From NCBI RefSeq assembly GCF_001592285.1, contig NZ_BCWQ01000015.1, positions 1-64,000 on the forward strand: a DNA stretch of 64,000 bases. Reading direction: 5' to 3'. Shown piece after piece: positions 25,016-32,769 of the stretch. A program made the position numbers and the translations under genes. The DNA comes from Hydrogenophaga pseudoflava NBRC 102511 (GTDB lineage Bacteria > Pseudomonadota > Gammaproteobacteria > Burkholderiales > Burkholderiaceae_C). Under the pieces are notes generated by a model, which saw only the letters and a list, made by a program, of their open reading frames with translations, made no database searches and was not told the DNA's origin. How positions within the stretch are numbered: position 1 is the first letter of the stretch; the number at the start of each line of letters is the position of its first letter.

Positions 25016-26382
25016 TACCCTCCGCCGAGGGCTTTGTACAAAGCCACCTGGTTCTGCTGCTGCGCCAGCCGGGTCTGTGCCAGCGCCTGCTGGGTGGCGA
25101 ACAGCGAGCGCTGCGCGTCCAGCACATCGAGGTAGCTTGCCACGCCGTTGCGGTAGCGCAGTTCGGCCAGGCGGAAGCGATCGGTCTCTGCCTGGGCCTG
25201 CGCTTCCTGGGCCGCGAGCTGTTCGCCCAGTGTGGCGCGCCCGGCGAGCGCGTCGGCCACCTCGCGGAACGCGACCTGGATGGCCTTTTCGTACTGGGCC
25301 ATGGCGATGTCGCGCGCAGCCTTGGCCGCGTCCAGGTTGGCCTGGTTGCGCCCCATGTCGAAGATCGGCAGCAGGGCCTGCGGCGCCAGCGTGAAGCCCC
25401 AGGACCCGTCCTTGAACAGGCCCGAGAGCTCGGTGCTGACGGTGCCGATACCAGCGGTCAGCGAGATGCGCGGGAAGAACGCGGCCCGCGCGGCACCAAT
25501 GTTGGCGTTGGCCGCGACCATCTGCTGTTCGGCCTGCCGGATGTCGGCGCGGCGGGTCAGCAGTTCCGACGGCAGACCTTCGGGCACCGGCTGGAACGGC
25601 GCCACGTCGCCCGCGCCGGGCAGCAGGTTCGCCGGCACCTCCTGCCCCACCAGCAAGGTCAGGGCATTGAGGTCGAGCGCGATGGTCCGGCGCTGTTGCG
25701 CCAGCGTGGCGCGCGCCGCCGCGGTCAGGGACTCCGCCTGGCGCAGGTCCAGCGCGGACGCGGCACCGTTGTCAAAGCGCAGCTTGGTCAGCCGCAGCGA
25801 ATCCTCGCGCGTGGCCAGGGTGCGCTGGGTCAGCGCCAGCAGCGCCTCGTCGGTCTGCAGGCTGAGCCAGCTGCTGGCCACCGAGGCGACCAGGCTGGTC
25901 TGCACCGCGCGCTGCGCTTCCTCGCTGGCGAGGAACTGGGCCAGCGCGGCGTCCTTGAGGCTGGCCACGCGGCCGAAGAAATCCAGCTCCCAGCTGGCCA
26001 TGGCCAGACCCGCCGTGTAGGTGCTGCTGATGTCGCCGCTGGGGGTGGGCTGGCGGTTGCCGGCCACCGTGGCGTTGACGGTCGGCACCTGGTCGGCGCG
26101 GCGCACCTGGTACTGCGCGCGCACCTGTTCGATGTTGAGTGTCGCCACGCGCAGGTCGCGGTTGTTCTTCAGCGCCAGCGCCACCAGCTCGCGCAGGCGG
26201 GCGTCGGTGATGAAGCTCTCCCACGCCTGCACCGGGCCGCTGGCCGTGACCGAGGCCGGCTGCCCTGGGAAAGTGGCCGGCACGGGGGCCGCGGGACGCT
26301 CCAGCGTGGGCGTCATCGAGCAGCCGGCGATCAGGGCCGCTGCCGCCAGCGCGCCAAGAGAGAAGAAACGGGTGTCAGGCAT
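25012..26382 (-). CDS. RND efflux outer-membrane lipoprotein, OprM/NodT family (456 aa)
   Basis: The outer-membrane channel of a tripartite efflux pump. A lipoprotein signal ends in Leu-Ile-Ala-Gly-Cys, so it is lipid-anchored. Two OEP repeats follow, each with long Ala/Gln/Leu-rich helices forming the TolC-type tunnel (Leu-Arg-Val-Ala-Thr-Leu-Asn; Ala-Leu-Asp-Leu-Arg-Gln-Ala-Glu; Tyr-Leu-Asp-Val-Leu-Asp-Ala-Gln-Arg-Ser at the end). I prefer the ATG at 26382; an ATG at 26394 adds four residues. The start overlaps the end of the inner-membrane pump gene by 8 nt. It is the third gene of the operon. Confidence 0.93.
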   Translation of the reverse strand: MPDTRFFSLGALAAAALIAGCSMTPTLERPAAPVPATFPGQPASVTASGPVQAWESFITDARLRELVALALKNNRDLRVATLNIEQVRAQYQVRRADQVPTVNATVAGNRQPTPSGDISSTYTAGLAMASWELDFFGRVASLKDAALAQFLASEEAQRAVQTSLVASVASSWLSLQTDEALLALTQRTLATREDSLRLTKLRFDNGAASALDLRQAESLTAAARATLAQQRRTIALDLNALTLLVGQEVPANLLPGAGDVAPFQPVPEGLPSELLTRRADIRQAEQQMVAANANIGAARAAFFPRISLTAGIGTVSTELSGLFKDGSWGFTLAPQALLPIFDMGRNQANLDAAKAARDIAMAQYEKAIQVAFREVADALAGRATLGEQLAAQEAQAQAETDRFRLAELRYRNGVASYLDVLDAQRSLFATQQALAQTRLAQQQNQVALYKALGGGY

Positions 26383-29300
26383 GGTGTACCCCATGGTGTT
26401 GGGCCTCGGACTCGTGCAGGCGCTGCTGGCGCTCGCTGTCCTTGAAGAATGTGCGCACGAGGACGAAGAAGATCGGAACGAAGACCACCGCCAGCACGGT
26501 GCCGGTCAGCATGCCGCCGATCACGCCGGTGCCGATGGCGCGCTGGCTGGCCGAGCCGGCCCCGCTGGCCAGGAACAGCGGCAGCACGCCCAGGGTGAAG
26601 GCCATCGAGGTCATCACGATCGGACGGAAGCGCATGTGCGCCGCCGCCAGCGCGGCCTGGATCACGTTGTGGCCCTGGGCCTGCATGTCCTTGGCGAACT
26701 CGATGATCAGGATCGCGTTCTTGGCCGACAGGCCAATGATGGTGATCAGACCCACCTGGAAGTAGACGTCGTTGGCGTAGCCGCGCAGCAGCGTCGCCAG
26801 CAGCACGCCGAGCACGCCCAGCGGCACCACCAGGATCACGGCCATCGGGATCGACCAGCTTTCGTACAGCGCGGCCAGGCAGAGGAACACGGCCAGGATG
26901 GCGAAGGCGTAGAGGATCATGGCCTGCGAGCCGGCGAGTTTTTCCTCGCGCGACTGGCCGGTCCATTCGAAGCCGAAGCCCTGCGGCAGCTTGGCCGCCA
27001 GCGCCTCCATCTCGGCCATGGCCTGGCCGGTGCTCACGCCCGGCGCGGCGCTGCCGCTGATGCGCATGGCCGGGTAGCCGTTGTAGCGCACGGTCTGCAT
27101 CGGGCCGGTGATCCAGTGGGTGCTGGCAAAGGCCGACAGCGGCACCGCCTGCCCCTTGTTGTTGAGCACGTTGATGCGCAGCAGGTCTTCGGGCTGCATG
27201 CGGGCCGTGGCATCGGCCTGCACCACCACGCGCTGCAGGCGCCCGGCGTTGGGGAAGTCGTTGACGTAGCTGGAGCCCAGCGCGGTGCCGATAGCGGCGC
27301 TGATGCTGTCGAAGCCCACGCCCAGCGCGTTGGCGCGGTCGCGGTCGATGTCGATCTGCAGCTGCGGCGCGTCTTCCAAACCATCCGGCCGCACCTGGGT
27401 CAGCAGCTTGCTCTGCGAGGCCATGCCCAGCATCTGGTTGCGCGCGGCCACCAGCGCGTCGCGGCCCAGACCGGCGCGGTCCTGCAGGCGGAAGCTGAAG
27501 CCAGACGACGCACCCAGTTCAGGGATGGGGGGTGGGCTCAGCGGGAAGATGAAGGCATCCCGGATGCCCGACAGCGCACCGAAGGCCCGGCCGGCGATGG
27601 ACTGCGCGTCGCTGCCCGGCGCCGTGCGCTCGGCCCAGTCCTTGAGCGTCACGAAGGCGAGCGCCGCGTTCTGGCCCTGGCCCGAGAAGCTGAAGCCCAG
27701 CACGCTGACCATGCTTTGCACTTCCGGTTGCTGCAGCACGAAGCCTTCGACCTGCTTCATCACGTCCAGCGTGCGTTCCTGGGTCGCACCCGGCGGCAGC
27801 TGCACGTTCACCAGCATCGTGCCCTGGTCTTCATTGGGCAGGAAGGAACCGGGCAGGCGCTGGTAGACCAGTGCCACGGCCACCACGATGGCGACATAGA
27901 TCAGCATGGTGCGGCCCGCGCGCGGCAGCAGGCGCGACACGCCTGCCTCGTAGCGCTTGGCGGTGCGAGAGAAGGTGCGGTTGAACCAGCCGAAGAAGCC
28001 CTTCTTCTCGTGGTGGTGCCCGGCCTCGACCGGTTTGAGCAGCGTGGCGCACAAGGCGGGCGTGAGCGACAGCGCCATGAAGGCCGAGAAGGCGATGGAC
28101 ACGCCCATCACCGCCGCGAACTGGCGGTAGATGTTGCCCACCGAGCCACTGAAGAAGGCCAGCGGCACGAACACCGAGATCAGCACCACGGTCACGCCGA
28201 TGATGGCGCCCGAGATCTGGCCCATGGCCTTGCGCGTGGCCTCCAGCGGCGGCAGGCCTTCCTCGCTCATGATGCGCTCGACGTTCTCCACCACCACGAT
28301 GGCGTCGTCCACCACGATGCCGATCACCAGCACCATGCCGAACATGGTCAGCACGTTGATCGAGAAGCCCATGGTCAGCAGCGCGGCGAAGGTGCCCAGC
28401 AGCGCCACCGGCACCACCACCGTGGGAATCAGCGTGTAGCGCCAGTTCTGCAGGAACAGCAGCATCACCAGGAACACCAGGGCCACGGCTTCGGCCAGGG
28501 TCTTGGCCACTTCCTGGATCGAGATCTTCACGAACTTGGAGCTGTCGTAGGGGATCGTCCAGCTCATGCCCTCGGGGAAGAACTTCTCCAGCTCGGTCAT
28601 GCGGGCACGCACCGCTTCCGCGGTGGCCAGCGCGTTGCCGCTGGGCGCCAGCTGCACGCCGATGCCGGTGGAGGGCTTGCCGTTCAGGCGCGCCGAGGTG
28701 GCGTAGCCCTGGGCACCGAGTTCGATGCGGGCCACGTCCTTCAGGCGCACGGTGGCGCCGTCGCTGCTGGCGCGCAGCACGATGTTGCCGAACTGCTCGA
28801 CGCTGGCGAGCTGGCCATTGACCACCACGGTGGCCGAGATGCTCTGCCCTGCCACGTTGGGCAGTGCACCGATTTCACCGGCCGAGACCTGGGCGTTCTG
28901 CGCGCGGATCGCGTTGGTGACGTCGGCCGCGCTGAGGTTGAAGCCCAGCAGCTTGGCCGGATCGATCCAGATGCGCATCGCACGCTCGGTGCCGAACAGC
29001 TGGGCCTGGCCCACGCCGGGCAGGCGCTGGATTTCAGGCACGACGCTGCGCGAGGCGTAGTCGCCCAGGGCCACCGGGTCCAGGGCGGGGTCGTCGCTGG
29101 TCAGGATCGCGAACAGCAGGAAGTTGTTGCGCGACTTGTCGACGCGCACGCCCTGCTGCGTCACGGCCGCGGGCAGGCGGGGCGTGGCGCGCGCGAGCCG
29201 GTTCTGCACATCCACCTGCGCCAGGTCGGCGTTGGTGCCGGGCTCGAAGCTCAGCGTGATGCTGCCGGTGCCGTTGGCCTGGGCCACGGCTTCCATGTAG

Positions 29301-29527
29301 ATCAGGCCCGGCGAGCCGTTCATCTCCTGTTCGATGACGGACAGCACGCTGTCTTCCAGCGTCTTGGCCGACGCCCCCGGGTAGGTGGCGTTGATGATGA
29401 TGGAAGGCGGCGCCACCGGCGGGTACTGCGCGATCGGCAGCTGGGTGATGGACACCGCGCCCGCCACCATGATGAAGAGCGCGATCACCCACGCGAAGAT
29501 GGGGCGCTCGATGAAGAATTTCGCCAT
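26375..29527 (-). CDS. acrB: RND multidrug efflux pump inner-membrane subunit, AcrB-like (1050 aa)
   Basis: A proton-driven transporter of the HAE1 family. It begins Met-Ala-Lys-Phe-Phe-Ile-Glu-Arg-Pro-Ile-Phe-Ala-Trp-Val, the standard HAE1 start. Twelve membrane helices and two large periplasmic loops are present; the proton-relay pair Asp-Asp in Gly-Ile-Val-Val-Asp-Asp-Ala-Ile-Val-Val-Val-Glu-Asn is intact on the fourth helix. The length equals AcrB/MexB. It lies between the membrane-fusion protein (12-nt gap) and the outer-membrane factor, forming a complete pump. Substrates are probably hydrophobic drugs, bile-like compounds or solvents. Confidence 0.96.
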   Translation of the reverse strand: MAKFFIERPIFAWVIALFIMVAGAVSITQLPIAQYPPVAPPSIIINATYPGASAKTLEDSVLSVIEQEMNGSPGLIYMEAVAQANGTGSITLSFEPGTNADLAQVDVQNRLARATPRLPAAVTQQGVRVDKSRNNFLLFAILTSDDPALDPVALGDYASRSVVPEIQRLPGVGQAQLFGTERAMRIWIDPAKLLGFNLSAADVTNAIRAQNAQVSAGEIGALPNVAGQSISATVVVNGQLASVEQFGNIVLRASSDGATVRLKDVARIELGAQGYATSARLNGKPSTGIGVQLAPSGNALATAEAVRARMTELEKFFPEGMSWTIPYDSSKFVKISIQEVAKTLAEAVALVFLVMLLFLQNWRYTLIPTVVVPVALLGTFAALLTMGFSINVLTMFGMVLVIGIVVDDAIVVVENVERIMSEEGLPPLEATRKAMGQISGAIIGVTVVLISVFVPLAFFSGSVGNIYRQFAAVMGVSIAFSAFMALSLTPALCATLLKPVEAGHHHEKKGFFGWFNRTFSRTAKRYEAGVSRLLPRAGRTMLIYVAIVVAVALVYQRLPGSFLPNEDQGTMLVNVQLPPGATQERTLDVMKQVEGFVLQQPEVQSMVSVLGFSFSGQGQNAALAFVTLKDWAERTAPGSDAQSIAGRAFGALSGIRDAFIFPLSPPPIPELGASSGFSFRLQDRAGLGRDALVAARNQMLGMASQSKLLTQVRPDGLEDAPQLQIDIDRDRANALGVGFDSISAAIGTALGSSYVNDFPNAGRLQRVVVQADATARMQPEDLLRINVLNNKGQAVPLSAFASTHWITGPMQTVRYNGYPAMRISGSAAPGVSTGQAMAEMEALAAKLPQGFGFEWTGQSREEKLAGSQAMILYAFAILAVFLCLAALYESWSIPMAVILVVPLGVLGVLLATLLRGYANDVYFQVGLITIIGLSAKNAILIIEFAKDMQAQGHNVIQAALAAAHMRFRPIVMTSMAFTLGVLPLFLASGAGSASQRAIGTGVIGGMLTGTVLAVVFVPIFFVLVRTFFKDSERQQRLHESEAQHHGVHHA

Positions 29528-29539
29528 GTCGGGCGCTCC

Positions 29540-30856
29540 TTACTTGGCGGCTTCCGCAGCGGGTTTGGCTTCGGCAGCCGGCTTGGCAGCATCGGCGGGC
29601 TTGGCGTCCGCCGCGGCAGCGGCCGGAGCTGCGGGCTGGCTGCCCGGTGGCGCCCAGGGCACGGCCTTGACCGGGGTGCCCGGGGGCATCATCTGCAGCT
29701 TCTGGAAGCCGTCGACCATCACCTGTTCGCCGGCCTTCAGGCCATCGAGCACGACCCAGCGGCCGCCCTGCTGCCCGCCCACCTTGACCGGGCGTTGTTC
29801 GATCTTGCCGTCCGCGCCCACCACCGACACCGTGTCGCCCTGGGCCGTGCGCGTCACCGCCTGCTGCGGCAGCGTGATGGCGTTGCTCGCCACGGCCTGC
29901 TCCAGCCGCACGCGCACGTACAGCCCCGGCAGCAGCATGCCGCCCGGATTGGGCACCTCGGCGCGCAGCGTCACCTGGCCGGTGGTGGCGTCGACCGTCA
30001 GATCGGAGAACAGCAGCTTGCCCGGCTTGGCGTGTTCGCTGCCATCGTCGAGCACCACGCGGACCGCGGCAGCGCCGTCGCCGGCGCCCTTGAGCTGGCC
30101 GGCCTCCATCGCGCGCTTCAGGCGCATGGCCTCGGTGGCCGACTGGGTGAAGTTGACATACAGCGGGTCGACCTGCTGGATCACGGCCAGCGCGGTCGCC
30201 TCGCCCTGCCCGACCAGCGCGCCCTCGGTCACCAGCGCCCGGCCGATGCGGCCCGAGATGGGTGCGGTCACGCTGGCATAGTTCAGATTGATGCCCGCGG
30301 TTTGCACAGCGGCCTTGGCGGCGGCCACATCCGCCTCGGCAGCCTTCTGGGCTGCCACCGCGTTGGTGTACTCCTGCTGGCTGATCGCGTTCTCGGCCAC
30401 CAGCGGCTTGTAGCGCTCGGCCACCGCGGTGGTGCTGGCCAGGTTCGCCTGGGCACGGGCCAGGCTGGCCTGGGCACTCTGCAACGTGGCCTGGTAGGGC
30501 GCGGCGTCGATGCGGAACAGCGCCTGACCGGCCTTCACATCGCTGCCTTCCTTGAACAGGCGCTGCTGCAGGATGCCGGCCGCGCGGGCCCGCACCTGTG
30601 CCACGCGAGAGGCCTCCAGCCGGCCCGGCAGTTCGGTCTGCAGACCGACATCGCCCGGCTGCACGGTCACCACGCCCACTTCCGGCGCGGGCATGCCCCC
30701 ACCCGGTGCGCCGCCACCGGCAGGCGGTGCATCGGCCTTGCCGCAGGCGGCCAGCGCCGCCACCAGGGGCAGCAGCAGGAAGGTCTGGCGCAGACGAGCG
30801 CCAGAGGATGTGCGCGCCGCGGGCGGCGTCGGGGAAACGGGGGATGAAGCGGGCAT
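29540..30856 (-). CDS. acrA: RND efflux membrane-fusion lipoprotein, AcrA-like (438 aa)
   Basis: The periplasmic adaptor of the pump. A lipoprotein signal ends in Leu-Ala-Ala-Cys; a Pro/Gly-rich linker follows. The biotinyl-lipoyl-like halves (Gly-Arg-Leu-Glu-Ala-Ser-Arg-Val-Ala-Gln-Val-Arg-Ala-Arg; Val-Thr-Ala-Pro-Ile-Ser-Gly-Arg-Ile-Gly) flank an alpha-hairpin, then a beta-barrel. The final 40 residues are an unusual Ala/Lys/Pro-rich tail. I chose the ATG at 30856 because GAGG lies 6 nt upstream; the ATG at 30868 has no such site. An AcrR-type operator and the divergent repressor gene lie upstream. Confidence 0.94.
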   Translation of the reverse strand: MPASSPVSPTPPAARTSSGARLRQTFLLLPLVAALAACGKADAPPAGGGAPGGGMPAPEVGVVTVQPGDVGLQTELPGRLEASRVAQVRARAAGILQQRLFKEGSDVKAGQALFRIDAAPYQATLQSAQASLARAQANLASTTAVAERYKPLVAENAISQQEYTNAVAAQKAAEADVAAAKAAVQTAGINLNYASVTAPISGRIGRALVTEGALVGQGEATALAVIQQVDPLYVNFTQSATEAMRLKRAMEAGQLKGAGDGAAAVRVVLDDGSEHAKPGKLLFSDLTVDATTGQVTLRAEVPNPGGMLLPGLYVRVRLEQAVASNAITLPQQAVTRTAQGDTVSVVGADGKIEQRPVKVGGQQGGRWVVLDGLKAGEQVMVDGFQKLQMMPPGTPVKAVPWAPPGSQPAAPAAAAADAKPADAAKPAAEAKPAAEAAK

Positions 30857-30948
30857 GAAGAACCTCATGGGCGACGGATGAAGACGGAACCTGGACGGAC
30901 ACGCCATCCTGCGCAAAGCGCATGCCAGCGTTACCGAAGGGGTCGCAG

Positions 30949-30976
30949 TATACATACAGACACGAATGTATGTATA
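30949..30976. promoter_or_regulatory. AcrR-type operator between the efflux operon and its repressor
   Basis: TATACATACA (30949-30958), 8-nt spacer GACACGAA, TGTATGTATA (30967-30976): a perfect 10-bp inverted repeat. Its core TACATACA-N8-TGTATGTA closely matches the published E. coli AcrR operator. It lies 92 bp from acrA and 34 bp before the TetR start, placed to repress both. Confidence 0.8.
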
Positions 30977-31010
30977 TTCGCAGGGTTGTTTTTTATACCA
31001 ACAGATCACC

Positions 31011-31745
31011 ATGGTCCGACGCACCAAGGCCGACGCCGAAGCCACACGCACCGCCCTGCTCGACGCCGCCGAACAGCTGTTCCAGGCCAACGGGGTCTCA
31101 CGCACCTCGCTGCAGGACATCGCGAGCGCGGCAGGCACCACGCGCGGAGCGATCTACTGGCACTTCAAGGACAAGGCCGATCTTTTCAACGCCATGATGG
31201 ACCGGGTGACACTGCCTCTGGAACAGTCGACCTATGCCGCGCAGGCCGAGGAAACGCCGCTGCAGCAGATGCGCATGTCGGTGCTGACGGCCCTGCACAA
31301 GACCGCCACCGACGAACAGGCGCGCCGCGTGTTCGAAATCGCCACCCAGCAGGTCGAGTACAACGGCGAGATGCTGGCCGTTCGCGAACGCAAGCTGCGC
31401 TGGCGCGACGAGTACCTGCTCTATCTCACCCAGCAGTTCGAGGCCGCAGCCGCCGACGCGGGCATCCGCCTGTCCATCCCTACCCGCAGCGCGGCATTGG
31501 GCCTCAAGGCCATCCTCACCGGCGTGCTCGACAACTGGCTGCTCGACACCAGCGACTTCGACCTGGTCCAGGTTGGCGCCCAGGTGATGGACAGCTACCT
31601 GGCGGGGCTGGGCTTCAGCGCCCCGGAGGCGCCGAAGGCGGCAGCGCCTCGGGCTGCGGTGCGCGCGAAGGCAGCCGCAGATGCAGTGCCGCCTGCGCCA
31701 GCAGGTTCGCCGACACCGGCGCGGTCACGAAAACGAACAGCGTGA
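31011..31745 (+). CDS. acrR: TetR/AcrR-family repressor of the efflux operon (244 aa)
   Basis: The N-terminal TetR helix-turn-helix is clear: Arg-Thr-Ala-Leu-Leu-Asp-Ala-Ala-Glu-Gln-Leu-Phe, Gly-Val-Ser-Arg-Thr-Ser-Leu-Gln-Asp-Ile-Ala, Thr-Arg-Gly-Ala-Ile-Tyr-Trp-His-Phe-Lys-Asp-Lys. The middle is an AcrR/TtgR-like ligand domain that would release DNA on drug binding. I start at the ATG at 31011, which gives the usual Met-Val-Arg-Arg-Thr-Lys. Residues after about 203 form an Ala/Pro/Arg-rich tail not typical of AcrR; that tail overlaps the convergent mnhG by 131 nt. The divergent operator supports control of the acrAB-like operon. Confidence 0.93.
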   Translation: MVRRTKADAEATRTALLDAAEQLFQANGVSRTSLQDIASAAGTTRGAIYWHFKDKADLFNAMMDRVTLPLEQSTYAAQAEETPLQQMRMSVLTALHKTATDEQARRVFEIATQQVEYNGEMLAVRERKLRWRDEYLLYLTQQFEAAAADAGIRLSIPTRSAALGLKAILTGVLDNWLLDTSDFDLVQVGAQVMDSYLAGLGFSAPEAPKAAAPRAAVRAKAAADAVPPAPAGSPTPARSRKRTA

Positions 31746-31965
31746 TCAGCAACTCGGCAAGGCCGGGCCGCCCCTGCGCCCAGCCCAGCAGCAGCGAAGC
31801 CAGCAGCACCCCACCCACGCCCAGGGTGGACGACTTGGTGGGCGCGTGCAGTCGCATGTAGAAGTCGGGCAGGCGCACCATGCCGATGGCACCCACCAGC
31901 AGGAAGAAGGCCCCGACCACGATCAGGATCGCGGCCGCCCATTCGATCACCGGGTTCAGTTCCAT
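31615..31965 (-). CDS. mnhG: Mnh/Mrp antiporter subunit G (116 aa)
   Basis: A small subunit of the multisubunit monovalent cation/proton antiporter with three membrane helices. It shows the family motif Gly-Met-Val-Arg-Leu-Pro-Asp-Phe-Tyr-Met-Arg-Leu-His-Ala-Pro-Thr-Lys-Ser-Ser-Thr-Leu-Gly. The start is the ATG at 31965 (Met-Glu-Leu-Asn-Pro-Val). It is the last gene of the operon. The final 20 residues are Pro-rich and lie opposite the repressor gene tail, so the two transcripts collide over 131 bp. Confidence 0.92.
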   Translation of the reverse strand: MELNPVIEWAAAILIVVGAFFLLVGAIGMVRLPDFYMRLHAPTKSSTLGVGGVLLASLLLGWAQGRPGLAELLITLFVFVTAPVSANLLAQAALHLRLPSRAPQPEALPPSAPPGR

Positions 31966-31969
31966 CGTT

Positions 31970-32245
31970 TCACTCCACCACATCGCCGCGGCTGAGGTAG
32001 CGCGCCAGCGCCACCGTGCCGACAAAGCCCAGCAGCGCCACGATCAGCGCAGCCTCGAACAGCAGCGGGGTCTGCCAGCGCAGACCGAGCAGCACCACCA
32101 GCGCCACCAGACTCAGGTAGAGCGTGTCCAGCGCCAGCACGCGGTCGGCGATGGTCGGGCCACGCAGCAGGCGCCAGCCGCAGAGCAGCAGGGTCAGGGT
32201 GACGGCGCCGATGCCCAGGGTCAGCGCGATATCCAGCACGTTCAT
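31970..32245 (-). CDS. mnhF: Mnh/Mrp antiporter subunit F (91 aa)
   Basis: A three-helix subunit of the antiporter. Motif Arg-Leu-Leu-Arg-Gly-Pro-Thr-Ile-Ala-Asp-Arg-Val-Leu-Ala-Leu-Asp after the first helix is diagnostic for the MrpF/PhaF family. The start overlaps the mnhE stop (ATGA at 32242-32245), and 4 nt separate its stop from mnhG. Needed for assembly of the complex; its own transport role is unknown. Confidence 0.93.
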   Translation of the reverse strand: MNVLDIALTLGIGAVTLTLLLCGWRLLRGPTIADRVLALDTLYLSLVALVVLLGLRWQTPLLFEAALIVALLGFVGTVALARYLSRGDVVE

Positions 32246-32769
32246 GTGGCGCCCTCCCCGTCGAGCCGGAAGATGGCCATCAGCGGTGCCTCATAGCGCG
32301 CCTTCATCTCGGCCACCATGCCGGGCGCGTCGTCGCAATTGAGCGCGTGCACCCAGATGCAGGGTGCCACCTCGTCCACCACGGCCGAGACCGTCCCTGG
32401 CGTCATGGTGATGATGCTGGCGAACAGCGCGTTGACCCGGTGGTGTTCGCAGGCCAGCGGCACGCGCAGCCAGGCCGGCTGCGGACGGCTCATGGGGCCG
32501 AGCACCAGCCGGGCCACGGTGATGTTGGACAGCACGATGTCCCACAGCACCACGAAGGTCAGACGGAACGCGGCTCCCCAGCGGATCGGGCTGCCCGCGT
32601 GCAGCAGGCCACGCAGCAACCGAGGGACGATCAGGCCGAGCAGCGCGGCCGAGAGCAGGTGCACCGGCTCCAGGCTGCGCGAGAGCGCCAGCCAGCTGGC
32701 CGCCAGCAGCAGGGACAGCACCGGGTGGTCGAACCAGCCACCGCGGCGGTCGAGGGTGTCGGATTTCAT
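32242..32769 (-). CDS. mnhE: Mnh/Mrp antiporter subunit E (175 aa)
   Basis: Two or three N-terminal membrane helices, then a cytoplasmic domain with the MrpE signature Thr-Met-Thr-Pro-Gly-Thr-Val-Ser and a conserved-type Trp-Val-His-Ala-Leu-Asn. The upstream part of the open frame overlaps mnhD and is not used; the ATG at 32769 overlaps the mnhD stop (ATGA). Length is typical for MrpE. Confidence 0.92.
   Translation of the reverse strand: MKSDTLDRRGGWFDHPVLSLLLAASWLALSRSLEPVHLLSAALLGLIVPRLLRGLLHAGSPIRWGAAFRLTFVVLWDIVLSNITVARLVLGPMSRPQPAWLRVPLACEHHRVNALFASIITMTPGTVSAVVDEVAPCIWVHALNCDDAPGMVAEMKARYEAPLMAIFRLDGEGAT

Noticed and set aside
26021..30847. 1608-codon open frame antisense to the RND efflux operon
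   Set aside because: Product is a low-information Arg/His/Gln/Gly-rich string with no domain. It mirrors the codon bias of the real pump genes on the other strand.
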